Notes: generated by a model not told the origin, from the letters alone. Positions 25,577-36,971 are shown, numbered from the stretch's first letter. The stretch: DNA of 46,844 bases from Halomonas sp. (GCF_007625055.1 NZ_VMQS01000006.1:1271-48114); one strand, 5' to 3'. Program-made: numbers and translations.

Positions 25577-27499
25577 ATGCCTATTGTGACTCTGCCTGAT
25601 GGCAGCCAACGTGAATTTTCCGAGCCGCTTTCGGTCATGCAGCTGGCAGCCTCCATTGGCTCTGGTTTGGCCAAGGCCTGCATCGCTGGCAAGATTGATG
25701 GTGAGCTCGTGGATGCTGCAGACCTGATTGAGCATGATGCCGAGGTGGCTATCATCACGGCGCGAGACCAGGAAGGGGTAGAAATCATTCGCCATTCTTG
25801 CGCTCACCTGGTGGGGCATGCAGTGAAGCAACTATACCCTGATGCAAAAATGGCGATTGGTCCGGTCATTGATGACGGCTTCTATTATGATATTGAGTTT
25901 ACCGACGCCATATCGCCTGATGATCTGACGACGATTGAAGCGCGAATGAAAGCGCTGATTGATCACGAATACGACGTTGTTCGTGAATATGTCGATCGTG
26001 ACAAGGCCATGTTGACCTTTTTGCATCGCGATGAACCCTATAAACAGGAAATAGTGCGCGACATCCCCGAAGGGGCCGCTATTCGCCTCTATCATCATGA
26101 AGAATACACGGACATGTGTCGTGGTCCTCATGTGCCCAATACGCGTCATCTGAAAGCGTTCAAACTGACCAAGTTGGCGGGTGCCTACTGGCGGGGTGAT
26201 GCTGAAAATACAATGTTGACTCGTATCTATGGCACAGCCTGGCCTGATAAAAAGCAGCTTAAAGCCTATTTGTTACGCCTTGAAGAAGCAGAAAAGCGTG
26301 ATCATCGCAAGCTGGCGCGCAAAATGGACCTCTTCCACTTGCAGGAAGAAGCGCCGGGCATGGTGTTCTGGCATCCCAATGGATGGACCATGTACCAGGC
26401 ACTGGAAGAGTACATGCGGCGTATCCAGCGTGAACATGGCTATCAGGAGATCAAGACACCGCAGGTTGTTGATCTGTCTCTGTGGAAGAAGTCGGGTCAT
26501 TGGGGACACTACAGTGAACTGATGTTCACCACAGAATCTGAAAAGCGTGAATATGCCGTCAAACCCATGAACTGCCCGTGCCACGTCCAGGTATTCAATC
26601 AGGGTCTCAAGAGCTACCGGGATCTGCCCCTGCGCCTGGCCGAGTTTGGCAGTTGCCACCGTAATGAACCCTCGGGTTCTTTGCATGGCCTGATGCGCGT
26701 ACGCGGCTTCACACAGGATGACGCGCATATCTTCTGTACCGAAAGCCAGATCCAGAAAGAGGCAGAAGCCTTCATTGCTTTGACGCTGGAAGTCTACAGG
26801 ACGCTGGGCTTTGAAGACGTTGAGCTTAAACTTTCAACCCGGCCAGATGACTTCCTGGGTGAGGCTGCACTGTGGGACCGGGCTGAGCAGGGGTTGGAAG
26901 CAGCTTTGCAAGCCACCGGCCTTGACTGGGAGCTGCAACCCGGTGAAGGCGCGTTCTACGGACCAAAAATCGAGTTCGCATTAAGAGATTGCCTGAATCG
27001 TGTCTGGCAGTGTGGTACCTTACAGCTGGATTTTAATTTGCCAGGACGTCTGGGCGCACAGTTTGTCGATGAAGATGGCGTACGTAAGACGCCAGTTATG
27101 CTTCATCGCGCCATTCTGGGGTCCTTTGAGCGTTTTCTGGGTATACTGATTGAGCATTATGCGGGCGCCATGCCCCTATGGCTTGCGCCACAGCAAGCTG
27201 TCATTATGACAATTACTGATGCTCAACGTGAATATGCGTTAGACTTGGAAAAACGTTTGCAAAAAAGTGGTCTTCGAGCCATTGCGGACTTGAGGAACGA
27301 GAAAATCGGCTTTAAAATCCGTGAGCATACGTTACAGAAAGTTCCCTATCTCCTTGTGGTAGGAGATAAGGAAGTTGAAGCTGACTCAGTTGCCGTTCGT
27401 ACACGTAGCGGTGAAAACCTCGGCACCATGACGATTGATGAACTTATCAAACGCCTTGAGGTTGAAAGAGCAGCCCTGGCGACATCGTCAATTGCCTAA
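25577..27499 (+). CDS. thrS: ThrS, threonyl-tRNA synthetase
   Basis: Threonyl-tRNA synthetase charges tRNA-Thr and edits mischarged serine. The 640 residues include an N-terminal TGS domain (about 1-62), the editing domain (about 63-225) with [16 protein letters not shown], the class II catalytic core (about 240-530) with [10 protein letters not shown] (zinc-ligand cysteine), [20 protein letters not shown] (motif 2) and [21 protein letters not shown] (motif 3), split here over two conserved blocks, and the C-terminal anticodon-binding domain. The ATG follows AAGGA. It is the first gene of a translation operon with infC, rpmI and rplT. The leader hairpin suggests autogenous translational repression. 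Confidence 0.98.
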   Translation: MPIVTLPDGSQREFSEPLSVMQLAASIGSGLAKACIAGKIDGELVDAADLIEHDAEVAIITARDQEGVEIIRHSCAHLVGHAVKQLYPDAKMAIGPVIDDGFYYDIEFTDAISPDDLTTIEARMKALIDHEYDVVREYVDRDKAMLTFLHRDEPYKQEIVRDIPEGAAIRLYHHEEYTDMCRGPHVPNTRHLKAFKLTKLAGAYWRGDAENTMLTRIYGTAWPDKKQLKAYLLRLEEAEKRDHRKLARKMDLFHLQEEAPGMVFWHPNGWTMYQALEEYMRRIQREHGYQEIKTPQVVDLSLWKKSGHWGHYSELMFTTESEKREYAVKPMNCPCHVQVFNQGLKSYRDLPLRLAEFGSCHRNEPSGSLHGLMRVRGFTQDDAHIFCTESQIQKEAEAFIALTLEVYRTLGFEDVELKLSTRPDDFLGEAALWDRAEQGLEAALQATGLDWELQPGEGAFYGPKIEFALRDCLNRVWQCGTLQLDFNLPGRLGAQFVDEDGVRKTPVMLHRAILGSFERFLGILIEHYAGAMPLWLAPQQAVIMTITDAQREYALDLEKRLQKSGLRAIADLRNEKIGFKIREHTLQKVPYLLVVGDKEVEADSVAVRTRSGENLGTMTIDELIKRLEVERAALATSSIA

Positions 27500-27511
27500 G
27501 GAGACGGAACG

Positions 27512-28051
27512 ATCAAGCGAAGCAACCAGCGTGGGCGTCCACAAGAAAAACGCCCCCCAATGAACGAGAGAATTACCGAAACTGAAGTGCGTCTTATCGC
27601 CAGCGATGGCGAACAGTTGGGGGTTGTTCCCACAACTGAAGCGTTAGAACGCGCTGAAGCTGAAGGTATGGATCTTGTGCAAATTTCAAATGCCGATCCG
27701 ATTGTTTGTAAGATTATGGATTACGGCAAATTTGTTTTTGAGCAGAAGAAGCAGAAAGCTGCTCAGAAAAAGAAGCAGAAACAGATTCAGGTCAAGGAAG
27801 TCAAATTCCGGCCTGGTACTGACGAGGGCGACTATCAGGTGAAGTTAAAAAATCTGATACGTTTCCTTGAAGGTGGTGACAAGGGCAAGGTCACTCTGCG
27901 CTTTCGTGGTCGTGAGATGGCACACCAGGACATTGGCCGCAAGCTGATGGAAAGAATTGCCTCTGACCTCGAAGAGATCGGAACGGTCGAAGCCTTCCCG
28001 AAAATGGAAGGTCGCCAGATGATCATGATCCTGGCCCCAAAGAAGAAGTGA
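27512..28051 (+). CDS. infC: InfC, translation initiation factor IF-3, ATC start
   Basis: IF-3 binds the 30S subunit and enforces start-codon and initiator-tRNA selection. The first in-frame ATG is at 27560, but the N-terminal extension typical of the family ([16 protein letters not shown]) is encoded just upstream and begins at an ATC placed 8 bases after AAGGAG. Starting there gives 179 residues, matching the roughly 180 of E. coli IF-3. Conserved blocks are [38 protein letters not shown] and [14 protein letters not shown]. Rare AUU-type starts let IF-3 repress its own synthesis; ATC fits that rule. It lies 12 bases after thrS. Confidence 0.95.
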   Translation: MKRSNQRGRPQEKRPPMNERITETEVRLIASDGEQLGVVPTTEALERAEAEGMDLVQISNADPIVCKIMDYGKFVFEQKKQKAAQKKKQKQIQVKEVKFRPGTDEGDYQVKLKNLIRFLEGGDKGKVTLRFRGREMAHQDIGRKLMERIASDLEEIGTVEAFPKMEGRQMIMILAPKKK

Positions 28052-28132
28052 TCCGACGGCTCTTTAAACGCGCCACAATCAGGTTTGTGGCTGGCCCCGG
28101 GTTTTCTAAAAAATATCGAGCGGAGTTTTCTC

Positions 28133-28327
28133 ATGCCGAAAATCAAAAGCAACAGTGGCGCTGCCAAGCGCTTCAAAAAGACAGCGAATGGCTTCAAGCA
28201 CAAGCAGTCGTTCCGTAGCCACATCCTGACCAAGAAATCGACCAAGCGTAAGCGTCAACTGCGTGGTATGAAGCAGATCCATGACGCTGACAAGGCGCTG
28301 ATTCAGCGTATGCTGCCGAATCTTTAA
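28133..28327 (+). CDS. rpmI: RpmI, ribosomal protein L35
   Basis: Large-subunit ribosomal protein bL35, 64 residues, highly basic, starting [17 protein letters not shown] and containing [16 protein letters not shown], both diagnostic. The ATG lies after CGGAG. It is the third gene of thrS-infC-rpmI-rplT. In E. coli, L20 controls translation of rpmI and rplT; whether the intergenic RNA here folds into an L20 site cannot be told by eye. Confidence 0.98.
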   Translation: MPKIKSNSGAAKRFKKTANGFKHKQSFRSHILTKKSTKRKRQLRGMKQIHDADKALIQRMLPNL

Positions 28328-28393
28328 TTTATTCGGGATTTCTTTTCTGAGCAGCTTTACAAGTGTGCTCACCGTTAATGTCAGGAGTGTGTT

Positions 28394-28747
28394 ATGACCC
28401 GTGTCAAACGTGGCGTTGTTGCCCGTCGTCGTCACAAGAAAGTACTTAAGCAGGCTAAAGGTTATTATGGAGCACGTTCACGTGTTTTTCGTGTAGCCAA
28501 GCAGGCGGTCATCAAGGCCGGCCAGTATGCCTACCGTGACCGTCGTAATCGTAAACGTCAGTTCCGTGCGCTGTGGATTCAGCGTATTAATGCTGGTGCA
28601 CGTCAACACGGCATGTCTTACAGCCGTTTTGTGGGTGCCCTTAAGAAAGCCGGTATCGAAATTGATCGTAAAGTGCTTGCCGATCTGGCCGTTCATGAAA
28701 AAGCTGCTTTTGCGGCTATCGTGGAAAAAGCCAAGGCTGCCCAGTAA
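28394..28747 (+). CDS. rplT: RplT, ribosomal protein L20
   Basis: Large-subunit ribosomal protein bL20, 117 residues, essential for early 50S assembly and an autoregulator of its operon in E. coli. [24 protein letters not shown] and the [26 protein letters not shown] region (each part conserved) identify it. An AGGAG site precedes the ATG. It ends the operon, with a strong terminator at 28836. Confidence 0.98.
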   Translation: MTRVKRGVVARRRHKKVLKQAKGYYGARSRVFRVAKQAVIKAGQYAYRDRRNRKRQFRALWIQRINAGARQHGMSYSRFVGALKKAGIEIDRKVLADLAVHEKAAFAAIVEKAKAAQ

Positions 28748-28835
28748 GGTTTTCATGCATGGCATCTACGTACGCAATTCCTGCGTAACGGGGGTCTGCC
28801 ACAGCATCTAGACCCGGTCATTATTGTGGCCCATC

Positions 28836-28871
28836 CAGGGGAAGAGCAGCCGCTCTTCCCCTGTTTTTTTT
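28836..28871 (+). terminator. Rho-independent terminator after rplT
   Basis: A perfect 12-bp stem (CAGGGGAAGAGC with GCTCTTCCCCTG), loop AGCC, and eight Ts. It separates the thrS-rplT unit from pheST. No Phe-codon leader peptide precedes it, so it does not look like the E. coli pheM attenuator. Confidence 0.93.
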
Positions 28872-28917
28872 GCTGCTGACAATGCATTACAAGCAACTTG
28901 CTGCCCTATCCGCCTAG

Positions 28918-29964
<1,047 letters not shown>

Positions 29965-29990
29965 TTCCGCTGCCGATAACAGGAAGCTCT

Positions 29991-32372
29991 ATGAAATTTT
30001 CTGAACAATGGCTGCGTGAGTGGGTGTCTCCGCAGCTTGATACACAAGCTATTGCTGACCAGATTACCATGGCGGGTCTGGAAGTTGACGCTGTTGAGCC
30101 TGTGGCTGCTGCCTTTACTGGCGTTGTGGTAGCGGAGGTTGTTGCCAAGGACGCGCATCCCGATGCGGATAAACTGAATGTCTGCCTGGTCAACGATGGC
30201 AGTGGTGAGCCCGTTCAGGTTGTGTGTGGCGCGCCGAACGTTGCGGTTGGCCAGAAGGTCCCTTTTGCCCGGGTAGGGGGCGTCCTGCCGGGCAACTTCA
30301 AGATCAAGAAAGCCAAGTTACGGGGGGTCGAATCACGCGGCATGATCTGCTCGGAGTCTGAGCTTGAGCTGGTTGAAGATACCTCATCGGGTATTTTCGT
30401 GCTGTCTGAGGATGCTCCGACAGGTGAAGCGTTACGCACTTATATGGCGCTTGATGACCATACCATCGAGGTTGATCTGACGCCTAACCGTGGTGACTGC
30501 CTGAGCCTCAAAGGGCTCGCCCGTGAGGTGGGTGTCCTGAATCAGCTGGATATTACTGGCCCGGAAATATTGCCGATAGCGCCAGGTTTCGATGAGACCT
30601 TTCCGGTCAGGGTTGAGGCGCCTGAACTATGTCCGCGCTACATTGGGCGCCTTATTCGTGGCGTTGATGTCAGTGCCCAGACACCCTTATGGATGGTTGA
30701 ACGGCTGCGTCGCAGTGGTATTCGTTCGATAGATCCAATCGTCGACATTACCAACTATGTGATGCTGGAACTTGGCCAACCAATGCATGCCTTCGACCGT
30801 GACAATCTCAATGGTGAAATCATTGTGCGTCAGGCCCGGGAGGGTGAGCGTCTGGTATTGCTCGATGGCCAGGAAGTTAACCTGCGCCCCGAAACCCTGT
30901 TGATTGCCGATCGTAACGGCCCGCTGGCGCTGGCTGGCGTGATGGGTGGCGAGAATTCGGGAATTAACCCGAATACCCAGACGATTTTTCTTGAGTCAGC
31001 GTTTTTTACACCATTGGCGGTGGCTGGCCAGGCGCGCTCCTATGGGCTGCATACTGATGCGTCGCATCGATTTGAACGAGGGGTTGATCCGGCATTGACG
31101 GAGTTGGCGGTTGAACGTGCGACTCAGCTACTACTGGATATCTGTGGTGGTGAAGCAGGGCCAGTCAAGGGCGTCAGTGATGTTTCTGCGCTACCAGCCA
31201 AGCGAGAAATTACCTTCCGTGAGGCGCGATTGCATGAAGCCTTGAGCAAGCCCTTACCCCGTGAAGAAGTGAGCGGTATTCTGACGCGCCTGGGCATGCA
31301 GATCAGCGATCTTGCTGAGGGCTGGCAAGTAAGTGTGCCCAGTTGGCGGTTTGATATTGCCATTGAGGAAGATCTGATTGAAGAAGTGGCGCGTATCCAT
31401 GGTTATAACAATCTTCCGGTACGACGTCCGGCGGCGCGGTTGGCATTAAAGCCCCAGGGAGAAGCGCGTATTACCCAGGCCCGCCTGCGTCATCAGATGG
31501 TTGCTCGCGGCTATCAGGAAGCGGTTACCTATAGTTTTGTCGCGCCTGATTTACAGGCGACCCTTTTGCCAGAAGCGGTTTCTCCTCAGCTTGCCAATCC
31601 GATTTCCACGGATTTGTCAGTGATGCGTGCCAGCCTTTTCCCTGGCCTGGTGCGCGCCCTGATGCATAACCTTAACCGCCAGCAGACCCGTGTGCGGTTA
31701 TTTGAAACCGGGCTGGTATTCAATGGCCCATTGGATGACCTTAATCAGACCCCCATGCTCGGCGCTATCGTTTGCGGCTCACGTTACCCTGAGGGATGGA
31801 GCGGCGATAAACAGAACGCTGACTTTTACGATCTGAAAGGTGATCTGGAAAGTCTGATTGCCCTGGGTGGACAACCGGACACCTGGCGCTTTGAAGCAGC
31901 TGAACATCCCTCGCTGCATCCCGGCCAATGTGCACGGGTGATGCATAATGAACAAACGGTGGGCTGGATGGGAAGGCTTCACCCGGAAGTGCGTGGGAAA
32001 CTGGGGCTGAAAGTGGACGCACTCCTGTTTGAAGTGCGCCTGGATGCCTTGAGCGAAGGGGCCATACCGGCCTTTGAGCCGCTTTCCCGGCAGCCGGAAG
32101 TGCGTCGCGACCTGGCGTTTACGGTAGCAGAAGACGTGCCGGTTCAGGCCTTGTTGGATATGGCGCGTGCCTACGCCGGTGAGCATCTCAGGCAGGTCAG
32201 GCTTTTTGATGTTTATGCAGGAAAAGGAGTGGCTGACGGGCATAAGAGTATCGCCCTGGGCTTGACCTGGCAGCATCCTTCGCGCACCCTTAATGATGAT
32301 GAAATCAATCAGTTGGTCGATGTCATCGTCACGCAGGCGCGTGAGCAGCACAGCGCAGAGTTGCGCAGCTGA
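29991..32372 (+). CDS. pheT: PheT, phenylalanyl-tRNA synthetase beta
   Basis: The beta subunit of phenylalanyl-tRNA synthetase, needed for tRNA binding and for editing Tyr-tRNA-Phe. The 793 residues match the usual length. An N-terminal EMAP/OB tRNA-binding domain (about 40-150) contains [17 protein letters not shown] and [11 protein letters not shown]. Then come B3/B4 editing ([10 protein letters not shown] and [18 protein letters not shown]), the B5 domain, the catalytic-like core with [10 protein letters not shown], and a C-terminal ferredoxin-like anticodon domain starting [16 protein letters not shown]. The ATG follows AGGAAG. ihfA follows after 68 bases, the conserved gammaproteobacterial order. 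Confidence 0.97.
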   Translation: MKFSEQWLREWVSPQLDTQAIADQITMAGLEVDAVEPVAAAFTGVVVAEVVAKDAHPDADKLNVCLVNDGSGEPVQVVCGAPNVAVGQKVPFARVGGVLPGNFKIKKAKLRGVESRGMICSESELELVEDTSSGIFVLSEDAPTGEALRTYMALDDHTIEVDLTPNRGDCLSLKGLAREVGVLNQLDITGPEILPIAPGFDETFPVRVEAPELCPRYIGRLIRGVDVSAQTPLWMVERLRRSGIRSIDPIVDITNYVMLELGQPMHAFDRDNLNGEIIVRQAREGERLVLLDGQEVNLRPETLLIADRNGPLALAGVMGGENSGINPNTQTIFLESAFFTPLAVAGQARSYGLHTDASHRFERGVDPALTELAVERATQLLLDICGGEAGPVKGVSDVSALPAKREITFREARLHEALSKPLPREEVSGILTRLGMQISDLAEGWQVSVPSWRFDIAIEEDLIEEVARIHGYNNLPVRRPAARLALKPQGEARITQARLRHQMVARGYQEAVTYSFVAPDLQATLLPEAVSPQLANPISTDLSVMRASLFPGLVRALMHNLNRQQTRVRLFETGLVFNGPLDDLNQTPMLGAIVCGSRYPEGWSGDKQNADFYDLKGDLESLIALGGQPDTWRFEAAEHPSLHPGQCARVMHNEQTVGWMGRLHPEVRGKLGLKVDALLFEVRLDALSEGAIPAFEPLSRQPEVRRDLAFTVAEDVPVQALLDMARAYAGEHLRQVRLFDVYAGKGVADGHKSIALGLTWQHPSRTLNDDEINQLVDVIVTQAREQHSAELRS

Positions 32373-32440
32373 TCAGAGTGCGCCATCCTGCTGAACCGAG
32401 ATCAGACACTGGGCCGAGCGCTGGTGATAAGGAGATACCC

Positions 32441-32737
32441 ATGGGGGCGTTGACAAAAGCAGAACTTGCAGAACATCTACACTCCGAGTTGTCGCTTTCC
32501 AAACGTGAAGCAAAGGCAATGGTGGAAGCGTTCTTCGAAGAAATCCGTGCCTGTTTGCGTGAGAATGAGCAGGTAAAGCTTTCCGGCTTTGGCAACTTCG
32601 ATCTGCGCGACAAGCGTGAACGTCCCGGTAGAAATCCTAAAACTGGCGAAGAAATACCGATCTCGGCCCGCCGGGTGGTAACATTCCGCCCCGGACAGAA
32701 ACTGAAACAGCAGGTCGAGACATTCGACGGCGGATGA
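32441..32737 (+). CDS. ihfA: IhfA, integration host factor alpha
   Basis: The alpha subunit of the DNA-bending protein IHF, 98 residues from the ATG preceded by AAGGAG; an in-frame ATG at 32378 adds 21 unconserved residues. Diagnostic parts are [41 protein letters not shown] in the beta arms with the intercalating proline, and [20 protein letters not shown]. As in E. coli the gene is the distal member of pheST-ihfA. A palindromic repeat begins with the very next base after its stop codon, before the operon terminator. Confidence 0.97.
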   Translation: MGALTKAELAEHLHSELSLSKREAKAMVEAFFEEIRACLRENEQVKLSGFGNFDLRDKRERPGRNPKTGEEIPISARRVVTFRPGQKLKQQVETFDGG

Positions 32738-32919
32738 ACTAGGGCCTGTTGACGTTTCATCGCGTTCTTTGGCGCGCAACCCGAAGGGACAGGGCCCTTT
32801 TGGCACAGCCCTGCGTTGTTCGTCACTGATTGGGAGCCACCCAACCACGCTCCTCACGCCTTGTTCTGCACCAAAAGGACCCATGTCGCGGCCGTGATGA
32901 AACGTCAACAGGCCCTAGT
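32738..32919. repeat. MITE-like palindromic repeat, 182 bp
   Basis: A 182-base element bounded by perfect 24-bp terminal inverted repeats (32738-32761 and 32896-32919; outer sequence ACTAGGGCCTGTTGACG). A nested 17-bp inverted pair with three mismatches lies at 32792-32808 and 32866-32882, and a small central stem (GGAGC/GCTCC) follows inside, so the whole unit can fold as a cruciform. It encodes no protein I can support. A deleted relative lies at 19433-19476. The CTAG at each end could be a target duplication or part of the repeat. It resembles a miniature inverted-repeat transposable element. Confidence 0.85.
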
Positions 32920-32964
32920 CACGATCATTTCCACGCCAGGCTATACACCTGTTGCCAATTGACT

Positions 32965-32993
32965 AAAGGGCGCCAATTTATGGCGCCCTTTTT
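32965..32993 (+). terminator. Rho-independent terminator of the pheST-ihfA operon
   Basis: An 11-bp perfect stem (AAAGGGCGCCA with TGGCGCCCTTT), 5-nt loop and a short T tract, just beyond the palindromic repeat. Confidence 0.88.
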
Positions 32994-33133
32994 GGGTCTC
33001 GTCGGCAACTCTGTGATGTTTTGAAGATCACAAAACACCTTAAGAATCACCTGAGGGAATCAACCCTGGGCCTTTGCAGGCACTGTCAACGGGGCAGAGG
33101 TAATTATTTATGAACGCTTTCAGGAGATAACGC

Positions 33134-34249
33134 ATGCAGAAAACGGGTACAGTCATCGTAGGAGCTGGCCTGGCAGGTCTATACGCAGCTTACTTACTCG
33201 AAAAAAGAGGTATAAAGGATATTGTCCTGCTGGAAGCGCGCGAAACATTGGGTGGTCGAATTGCTTCAACATCACCTGATCGTCCTGCTTTCCCCGAGGC
33301 GGAAATGGCCGGTGTAGATTTGGGGCCTTCCTGGTTCTGGCCTGGTTTTCAACATCAGATGGCGGAACTTGTGCACGTCTTGGGGTTGCAAGCATTTGCC
33401 CAGTTTGAGCAGGGCGACATGCTGATTGAGCGGTCACCAGCAATGGCTGCCCAGCGCGTGCAGGGCTTTGTGAATACGCCACCCTCAATGCGTCTGAAAG
33501 GCGGTATGCAGGCGTTGACGCAAACCCTCTCGCAGTCACTAGAAACTACACGTGTGCTGTTGAGCCATCCAGTGGACGCGTTGCATCTGGAAGCATCTCA
33601 TGTGGACGTTTATAGCCAGGATGCTCAGGGTGAACGACTGATCCTTCAGGCTGAGCAGGTACTGTTGGCTATTCCGCCACGATTGGCGGCCAAACTGTCA
33701 TTTTCACCGGCCTTGCCGGCTGTGCTTTCCAGCCAATGGAAAAACACGCCGACCTGGATGGCGCCGCATGCCAAATACGTCGCCTTATTTGATACGCCTT
33801 TCTGGCGAGATCAAGGCCTTTCGGGAGAAGCCCGCAGCCTGAGTGGCCCCCTGGGCGAGATACATGATGCCTCCATGCCGGATGGAAAAGCGGCCCTGTT
33901 CGGTTTTTTCAATACGCCGGCAGCCACTCGTGAACGCATGGGGAGCAATGCGCTCATCCAGGCGTGCCGTGACCAGCTAGTCCGGCTGTTTGGTTCACAG
34001 GCCGCTGATCCTGATCATGACATTATCAAGGATTGGGCATATGAGCCTTACACCACTACGCAAGATGATAGGCAGGCATCGGCTGGGCAACATCCAACGG
34101 CACCGGCTAACAAGGTAGATAATGGTGACTGGAGCGGGTACCTGATAGGTATCGGTAGCGAGTGGGGGCAGCAGTTTCCAGGCTACCTGGCAGGGGCCGT
34201 CGAGGCAGCGGAGGCAGGCGTGTCAGCGCTTTTCGAAAAAATGTCGTGA
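33134..34249 (+). CDS. Flavin amine-oxidase-like oxidoreductase
   Basis: A 371-residue FAD-dependent oxidoreductase of the flavin monoamine oxidase superfamily. The N-terminal dinucleotide fold reads TVIVGAGLAGLYAAYLLEKRG, with the Rossmann GxGxxG, then VLLEARETLGGRIAS (the conserved GGR flavin motif) and a DLGPSWFWPGFQ segment. The C-terminal FAD-binding region is present but divergent, around SGYLIGIGSEWGQQFPGYLAGAVEAAE. The protein is shorter than typical monoamine oxidases (about 450) and the substrate is unknown. There is no signal peptide. An AGGAG site precedes the ATG. It is a single-gene unit. Confidence 0.82.
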   Translation: MQKTGTVIVGAGLAGLYAAYLLEKRGIKDIVLLEARETLGGRIASTSPDRPAFPEAEMAGVDLGPSWFWPGFQHQMAELVHVLGLQAFAQFEQGDMLIERSPAMAAQRVQGFVNTPPSMRLKGGMQALTQTLSQSLETTRVLLSHPVDALHLEASHVDVYSQDAQGERLILQAEQVLLAIPPRLAAKLSFSPALPAVLSSQWKNTPTWMAPHAKYVALFDTPFWRDQGLSGEARSLSGPLGEIHDASMPDGKAALFGFFNTPAATRERMGSNALIQACRDQLVRLFGSQAADPDHDIIKDWAYEPYTTTQDDRQASAGQHPTAPANKVDNGDWSGYLIGIGSEWGQQFPGYLAGAVEAAEAGVSALFEKMS

Positions 34250-34418
34250 TGATATTCGTTCATAAAACATGTCAGACTGATATATCCAGAGGCTAAAATA
34301 AGAACTGTCTACTGTCGGTCTCTATAGCCACATTGTCAGTTTGCCTATAGGGTGATGATCAGAGCGTTAAACTTAAACAGTCAAATTCCTGATGATGACC
34401 TGCTAAGCGGATAAGATC

Positions 34419-34838
34419 ATGCATTTATTCAACAAGAATCTGAACGCAATAATTCTCACGGCATTGGTTGCTGTAGCCCCTCAGGCCTCAGCGATGGCTT
34501 CAGAAGATCAGACCAGGATTGCACAAGACATTATAAGAACGCTGGACGCTTACGCGGTTTACAAGATGGGCCAATATGATCGGGCTTTTGGACAGTATCT
34601 TGACCTCGCTGAGGATGGGAGTGTTCAGGGTATGCTGAACGTCGCCAACATGTATTCAACCGGTAAGGGAATAGAGCAGAGTGATGGTAAGGCATTGAAC
34701 TGGTATAAAAAAGCTGCGGAAGCCGGGAATCGACTCGCCATGCAGCAGGTTGCTAATGCGTATCGCCAGGGCAATGGCGTTAAAAAAGACATGAAGCGCG
34801 CAGAAGACTGGGAGAGGCGTGCACAAGCGGTTGACTGA
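34419..34838 (+). CDS. Exported Sel1-repeat protein
   Basis: A 139-residue protein with a Sec signal peptide (about 1-28, ending PQASAMA) and two Sel1-like TPR repeats: GSVQGMLNVANMYSTGKGIEQ with the following helix, and GNRLAMQQVANAYRQGNGVKK with its helix. Such repeats are protein-binding helical scaffolds. The partner is unknown. It is probably periplasmic, and nothing around it suggests a pathway. The ribosome site is weak. Confidence 0.8.
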   Translation: MHLFNKNLNAIILTALVAVAPQASAMASEDQTRIAQDIIRTLDAYAVYKMGQYDRAFGQYLDLAEDGSVQGMLNVANMYSTGKGIEQSDGKALNWYKKAAEAGNRLAMQQVANAYRQGNGVKKDMKRAEDWERRAQAVD

Positions 34839-34957
34839 AGGTCAGGCTGGAACTCGATTGCCGTTCAGAATAACAGCTTGGATACTGCTATACACCACTG
34901 GGGAAATGTCGACCGGGAAAAACCAGCAAAAAAATAGAAACAAGGGTGTAGTCCAGA

Positions 34958-35042
<85 letters not shown>

Positions 35043-35158
35043 ACAACTGGCGCGTATACTAGCAACTACGCCATTAATGTCAAGAATCAATGTGGCGGTT
35101 GAATGAAGAAAGGAGAGAAGGGCAGACTGGTCAAGGCCCAAGCAGGGAAGAGCAGCGT

Positions 35159-35884
35159 ATGACACCGGTTTGGTATGCCTCCCTATTCAGGCTTGAAAAG
35201 CGCCTGCGCAGCGCCTTGCCAGGGCATTGTGCCTTCTGCCTCGGACAAACCCTGGAGGAAAAAGCCTGGTGCCAGGAGTGTTTTGACCGCTTGCCCTGGA
35301 ACAAGCGGTGTTGTACCCGCTGTGCAGAACCGCTGACATCAGTTCGGCAAGTGCTTTGCACGCATTGTCGAAGTGAACTACCGGCGTTCTCGGGTGCGCA
35401 CGTGCCATTTATCTTCGAGGGGCCGATTCGCCAACTGGTACATAACTTCAAGTTTGAGGCGTCGCCCCGCGCCGGTCATTTGATGGTTGATCTGTATCTG
35501 GAAACGCTCACTGGTGATAGAGAGTCGCGTTCGGAGAATGAAGTATTGCTGCCAGTGCCACTGTTTGCGGGCCGATCGCAAGAACGCGGCTTTAATCAGG
35601 CCGACTGGTTTGCTCGACAGCTAGGCCGTCATCTTGACTTGCCTGTGATAAACGCTACCCGGCTTGTTGATACGCCCAGCCAGCGTATGTTGGGGCGGCA
35701 GGGGCGGCGGGACAACCTCAATGATGTTTTCCAGCTACACCTGCCGTCAGCGTCCAGGGTGGTGATTGTCGACGATGTTGTGACAACGGGAGCCACTGCG
35801 CAGTCCCTGGCCAGAACGGCGCTCGCGGCAGGCGCCATGAATGTTGCCGTGCTGGCATTTGCTCGCACACCTTTGGGGGCTTGA
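35159..35884 (+). CDS. comF: ComF family phosphoribosyltransferase-like protein
   Basis: A 241-residue ComF-family protein. An N-terminal zinc-finger region has paired cysteines (CAFC, CQEC, CTRC, CTHC), then a phosphoribosyltransferase-like domain with LLPVPLFAGRSQERGFNQAD and the PRPP-binding VVIVDDVVTTGATAQSLA. ComF proteins act in DNA uptake in naturally competent bacteria and are common in others (GntX/YhgH in E. coli). The ATG at 35159 is chosen over an upstream start (35090) because conservation begins there. srkA follows after 21 bases. Confidence 0.88.
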   Translation: MTPVWYASLFRLEKRLRSALPGHCAFCLGQTLEEKAWCQECFDRLPWNKRCCTRCAEPLTSVRQVLCTHCRSELPAFSGAHVPFIFEGPIRQLVHNFKFEASPRAGHLMVDLYLETLTGDRESRSENEVLLPVPLFAGRSQERGFNQADWFARQLGRHLDLPVINATRLVDTPSQRMLGRQGRRDNLNDVFQLHLPSASRVVIVDDVVTTGATAQSLARTALAAGAMNVAVLAFARTPLGA

Positions 35885-35905
35885 GTGATACCCTAGAGGA
35901 TTTTC

Positions 35906-36892
35906 ATGGAGAGAATGATGAGCCATCCCTATAGTGCTCTTTCACCGGATGTCATCATGACGGCCATTGAGCGTCTGGGTATTCAGCCAGATAACGAGCC
36001 CTTTGCGTTAAACAGCTACGAAAACCGCGTATTGATGTTTCGCGATGAAGAGGGGCACCGCAGGATAGTCAAATTCTACCGGCCTCAGCGCTGGTCGAAA
36101 GAGGCGATTCAGGAAGAGCATGACTACCTTGATGAGCTGGATGCTGGCGGTGTGCCGGTGGGTAAGGCATGGCGAAACGCGGACGGTGTATCGTTACACG
36201 AACATGCTGGCTTCAGCTTCGCACTGTTTGATTACTGTGCTGGCCAAGCGCCGGAGCTGGATAATCCTGAGCACCTGTTTGCCATGGGGCAGCTGATTGG
36301 CAGAATGCATGCAGTTGCCAGGCGAGGGAGCTTCCAGCATCGGCCAAGCCTATCGGTGATTGATGGAATGCTGGCGGCTCAGCAGCAAGTACTGAGCAGT
36401 GGTCATTTGACCCGGCATCAACAGCGTGCCTATGAGCGCATCAGCAAGCAGTTGATGGACAGTGTGGCAAAGGCATTGCCCGCATCGCTTGAACTGATTC
36501 GCTGTCATGGCGATTGTCATCTGGGTAACGTACTGGGTCGGGAGACGCATTTTAGCCTGGTAGACTTTGATGATTGTCTGATGGCGCCTGCGGTTCAGGA
36601 TATCTGGATGCTGTTGGCAGTTGATGAACCTCAGGCTCAGCGCGCGCAGTTAAGCGAACTCAGTGAAGGTTATGAGGAGTCATTGACGTTTCCAGACCAT
36701 CAATTGGCGCTGGTAGAGCCTTTGCGTAGCTATCGGCTGATGCGTCATAGCGCCTGGCTGGTGCAGCGCTGGGACGACCCGGCATTTCCGCTGGCCTTTC
36801 CCTGGTTTGCTAGTAGCGGCTATTGGGATCAGCAGATACGTCAGCTTGAACAGCAACACCAGCAGGTGGGAACGCCCAAATGGCTGGCTTGA
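35906..36892 (+). CDS. srkA: SrkA/YihE stress-response kinase
   Basis: A 328-residue kinase of the SrkA (YihE) family, the same length as the E. coli protein. SrkA is a Ser/Thr kinase that protects against stress-induced death. Matching blocks include LNSYENRVLMFRDEEGHRRIVKFYRPQRWS with the nucleotide-binding lysine, LIRCHGDCHLGNVL (the catalytic HGD), LVDFDDCLMAPAVQDIWMLL (DFD metal site), and RLMRHSAWLVQRWDDPAFP. Three ATG codons lie close together at the start; the first has AGAGGA 6 bases ahead. It may be co-transcribed with comF. Confidence 0.92.
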   Translation: MERMMSHPYSALSPDVIMTAIERLGIQPDNEPFALNSYENRVLMFRDEEGHRRIVKFYRPQRWSKEAIQEEHDYLDELDAGGVPVGKAWRNADGVSLHEHAGFSFALFDYCAGQAPELDNPEHLFAMGQLIGRMHAVARRGSFQHRPSLSVIDGMLAAQQQVLSSGHLTRHQQRAYERISKQLMDSVAKALPASLELIRCHGDCHLGNVLGRETHFSLVDFDDCLMAPAVQDIWMLLAVDEPQAQRAQLSELSEGYEESLTFPDHQLALVEPLRSYRLMRHSAWLVQRWDDPAFPLAFPWFASSGYWDQQIRQLEQQHQQVGTPKWLA

Positions 36893-36941
36893 GAAGCCAC
36901 TTTGCAATCTGAATGTCGGAGGGGGCAGTCTACAACGATAG

Positions 36942-36971
36942 GGCCCTGGCAAAGGCGACTTTAACAGGGCC
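36942..36971. other. Hairpin between convergent genes
   Basis: GGCCCTG (36942-36948) pairs with CAGGGCC (36965-36971), with inner AAAG/CTTT pairing. It lies between convergent srkA and the exported protein gene but has no T tract on either side, so it is not a standard terminator. Confidence 0.4.

Noticed and set aside
28754..28811. 18-codon frame before the terminator upstream of pheS, considered as a pheM-like leader peptide
   Set aside because: It contains no phenylalanine codons and there are no alternative hairpins, so it does not fit Phe attenuation.
28836..28871. pheST attenuator
   Set aside because: The hairpin is a simple terminator after rplT; nothing indicates a competing antiterminator.
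36942..36971. Terminator or third copy of the palindromic repeat between srkA and the exported protein
   Set aside because: No T tract on either strand, and the sequence does not match the ends of the 32738 element beyond GGGCC.
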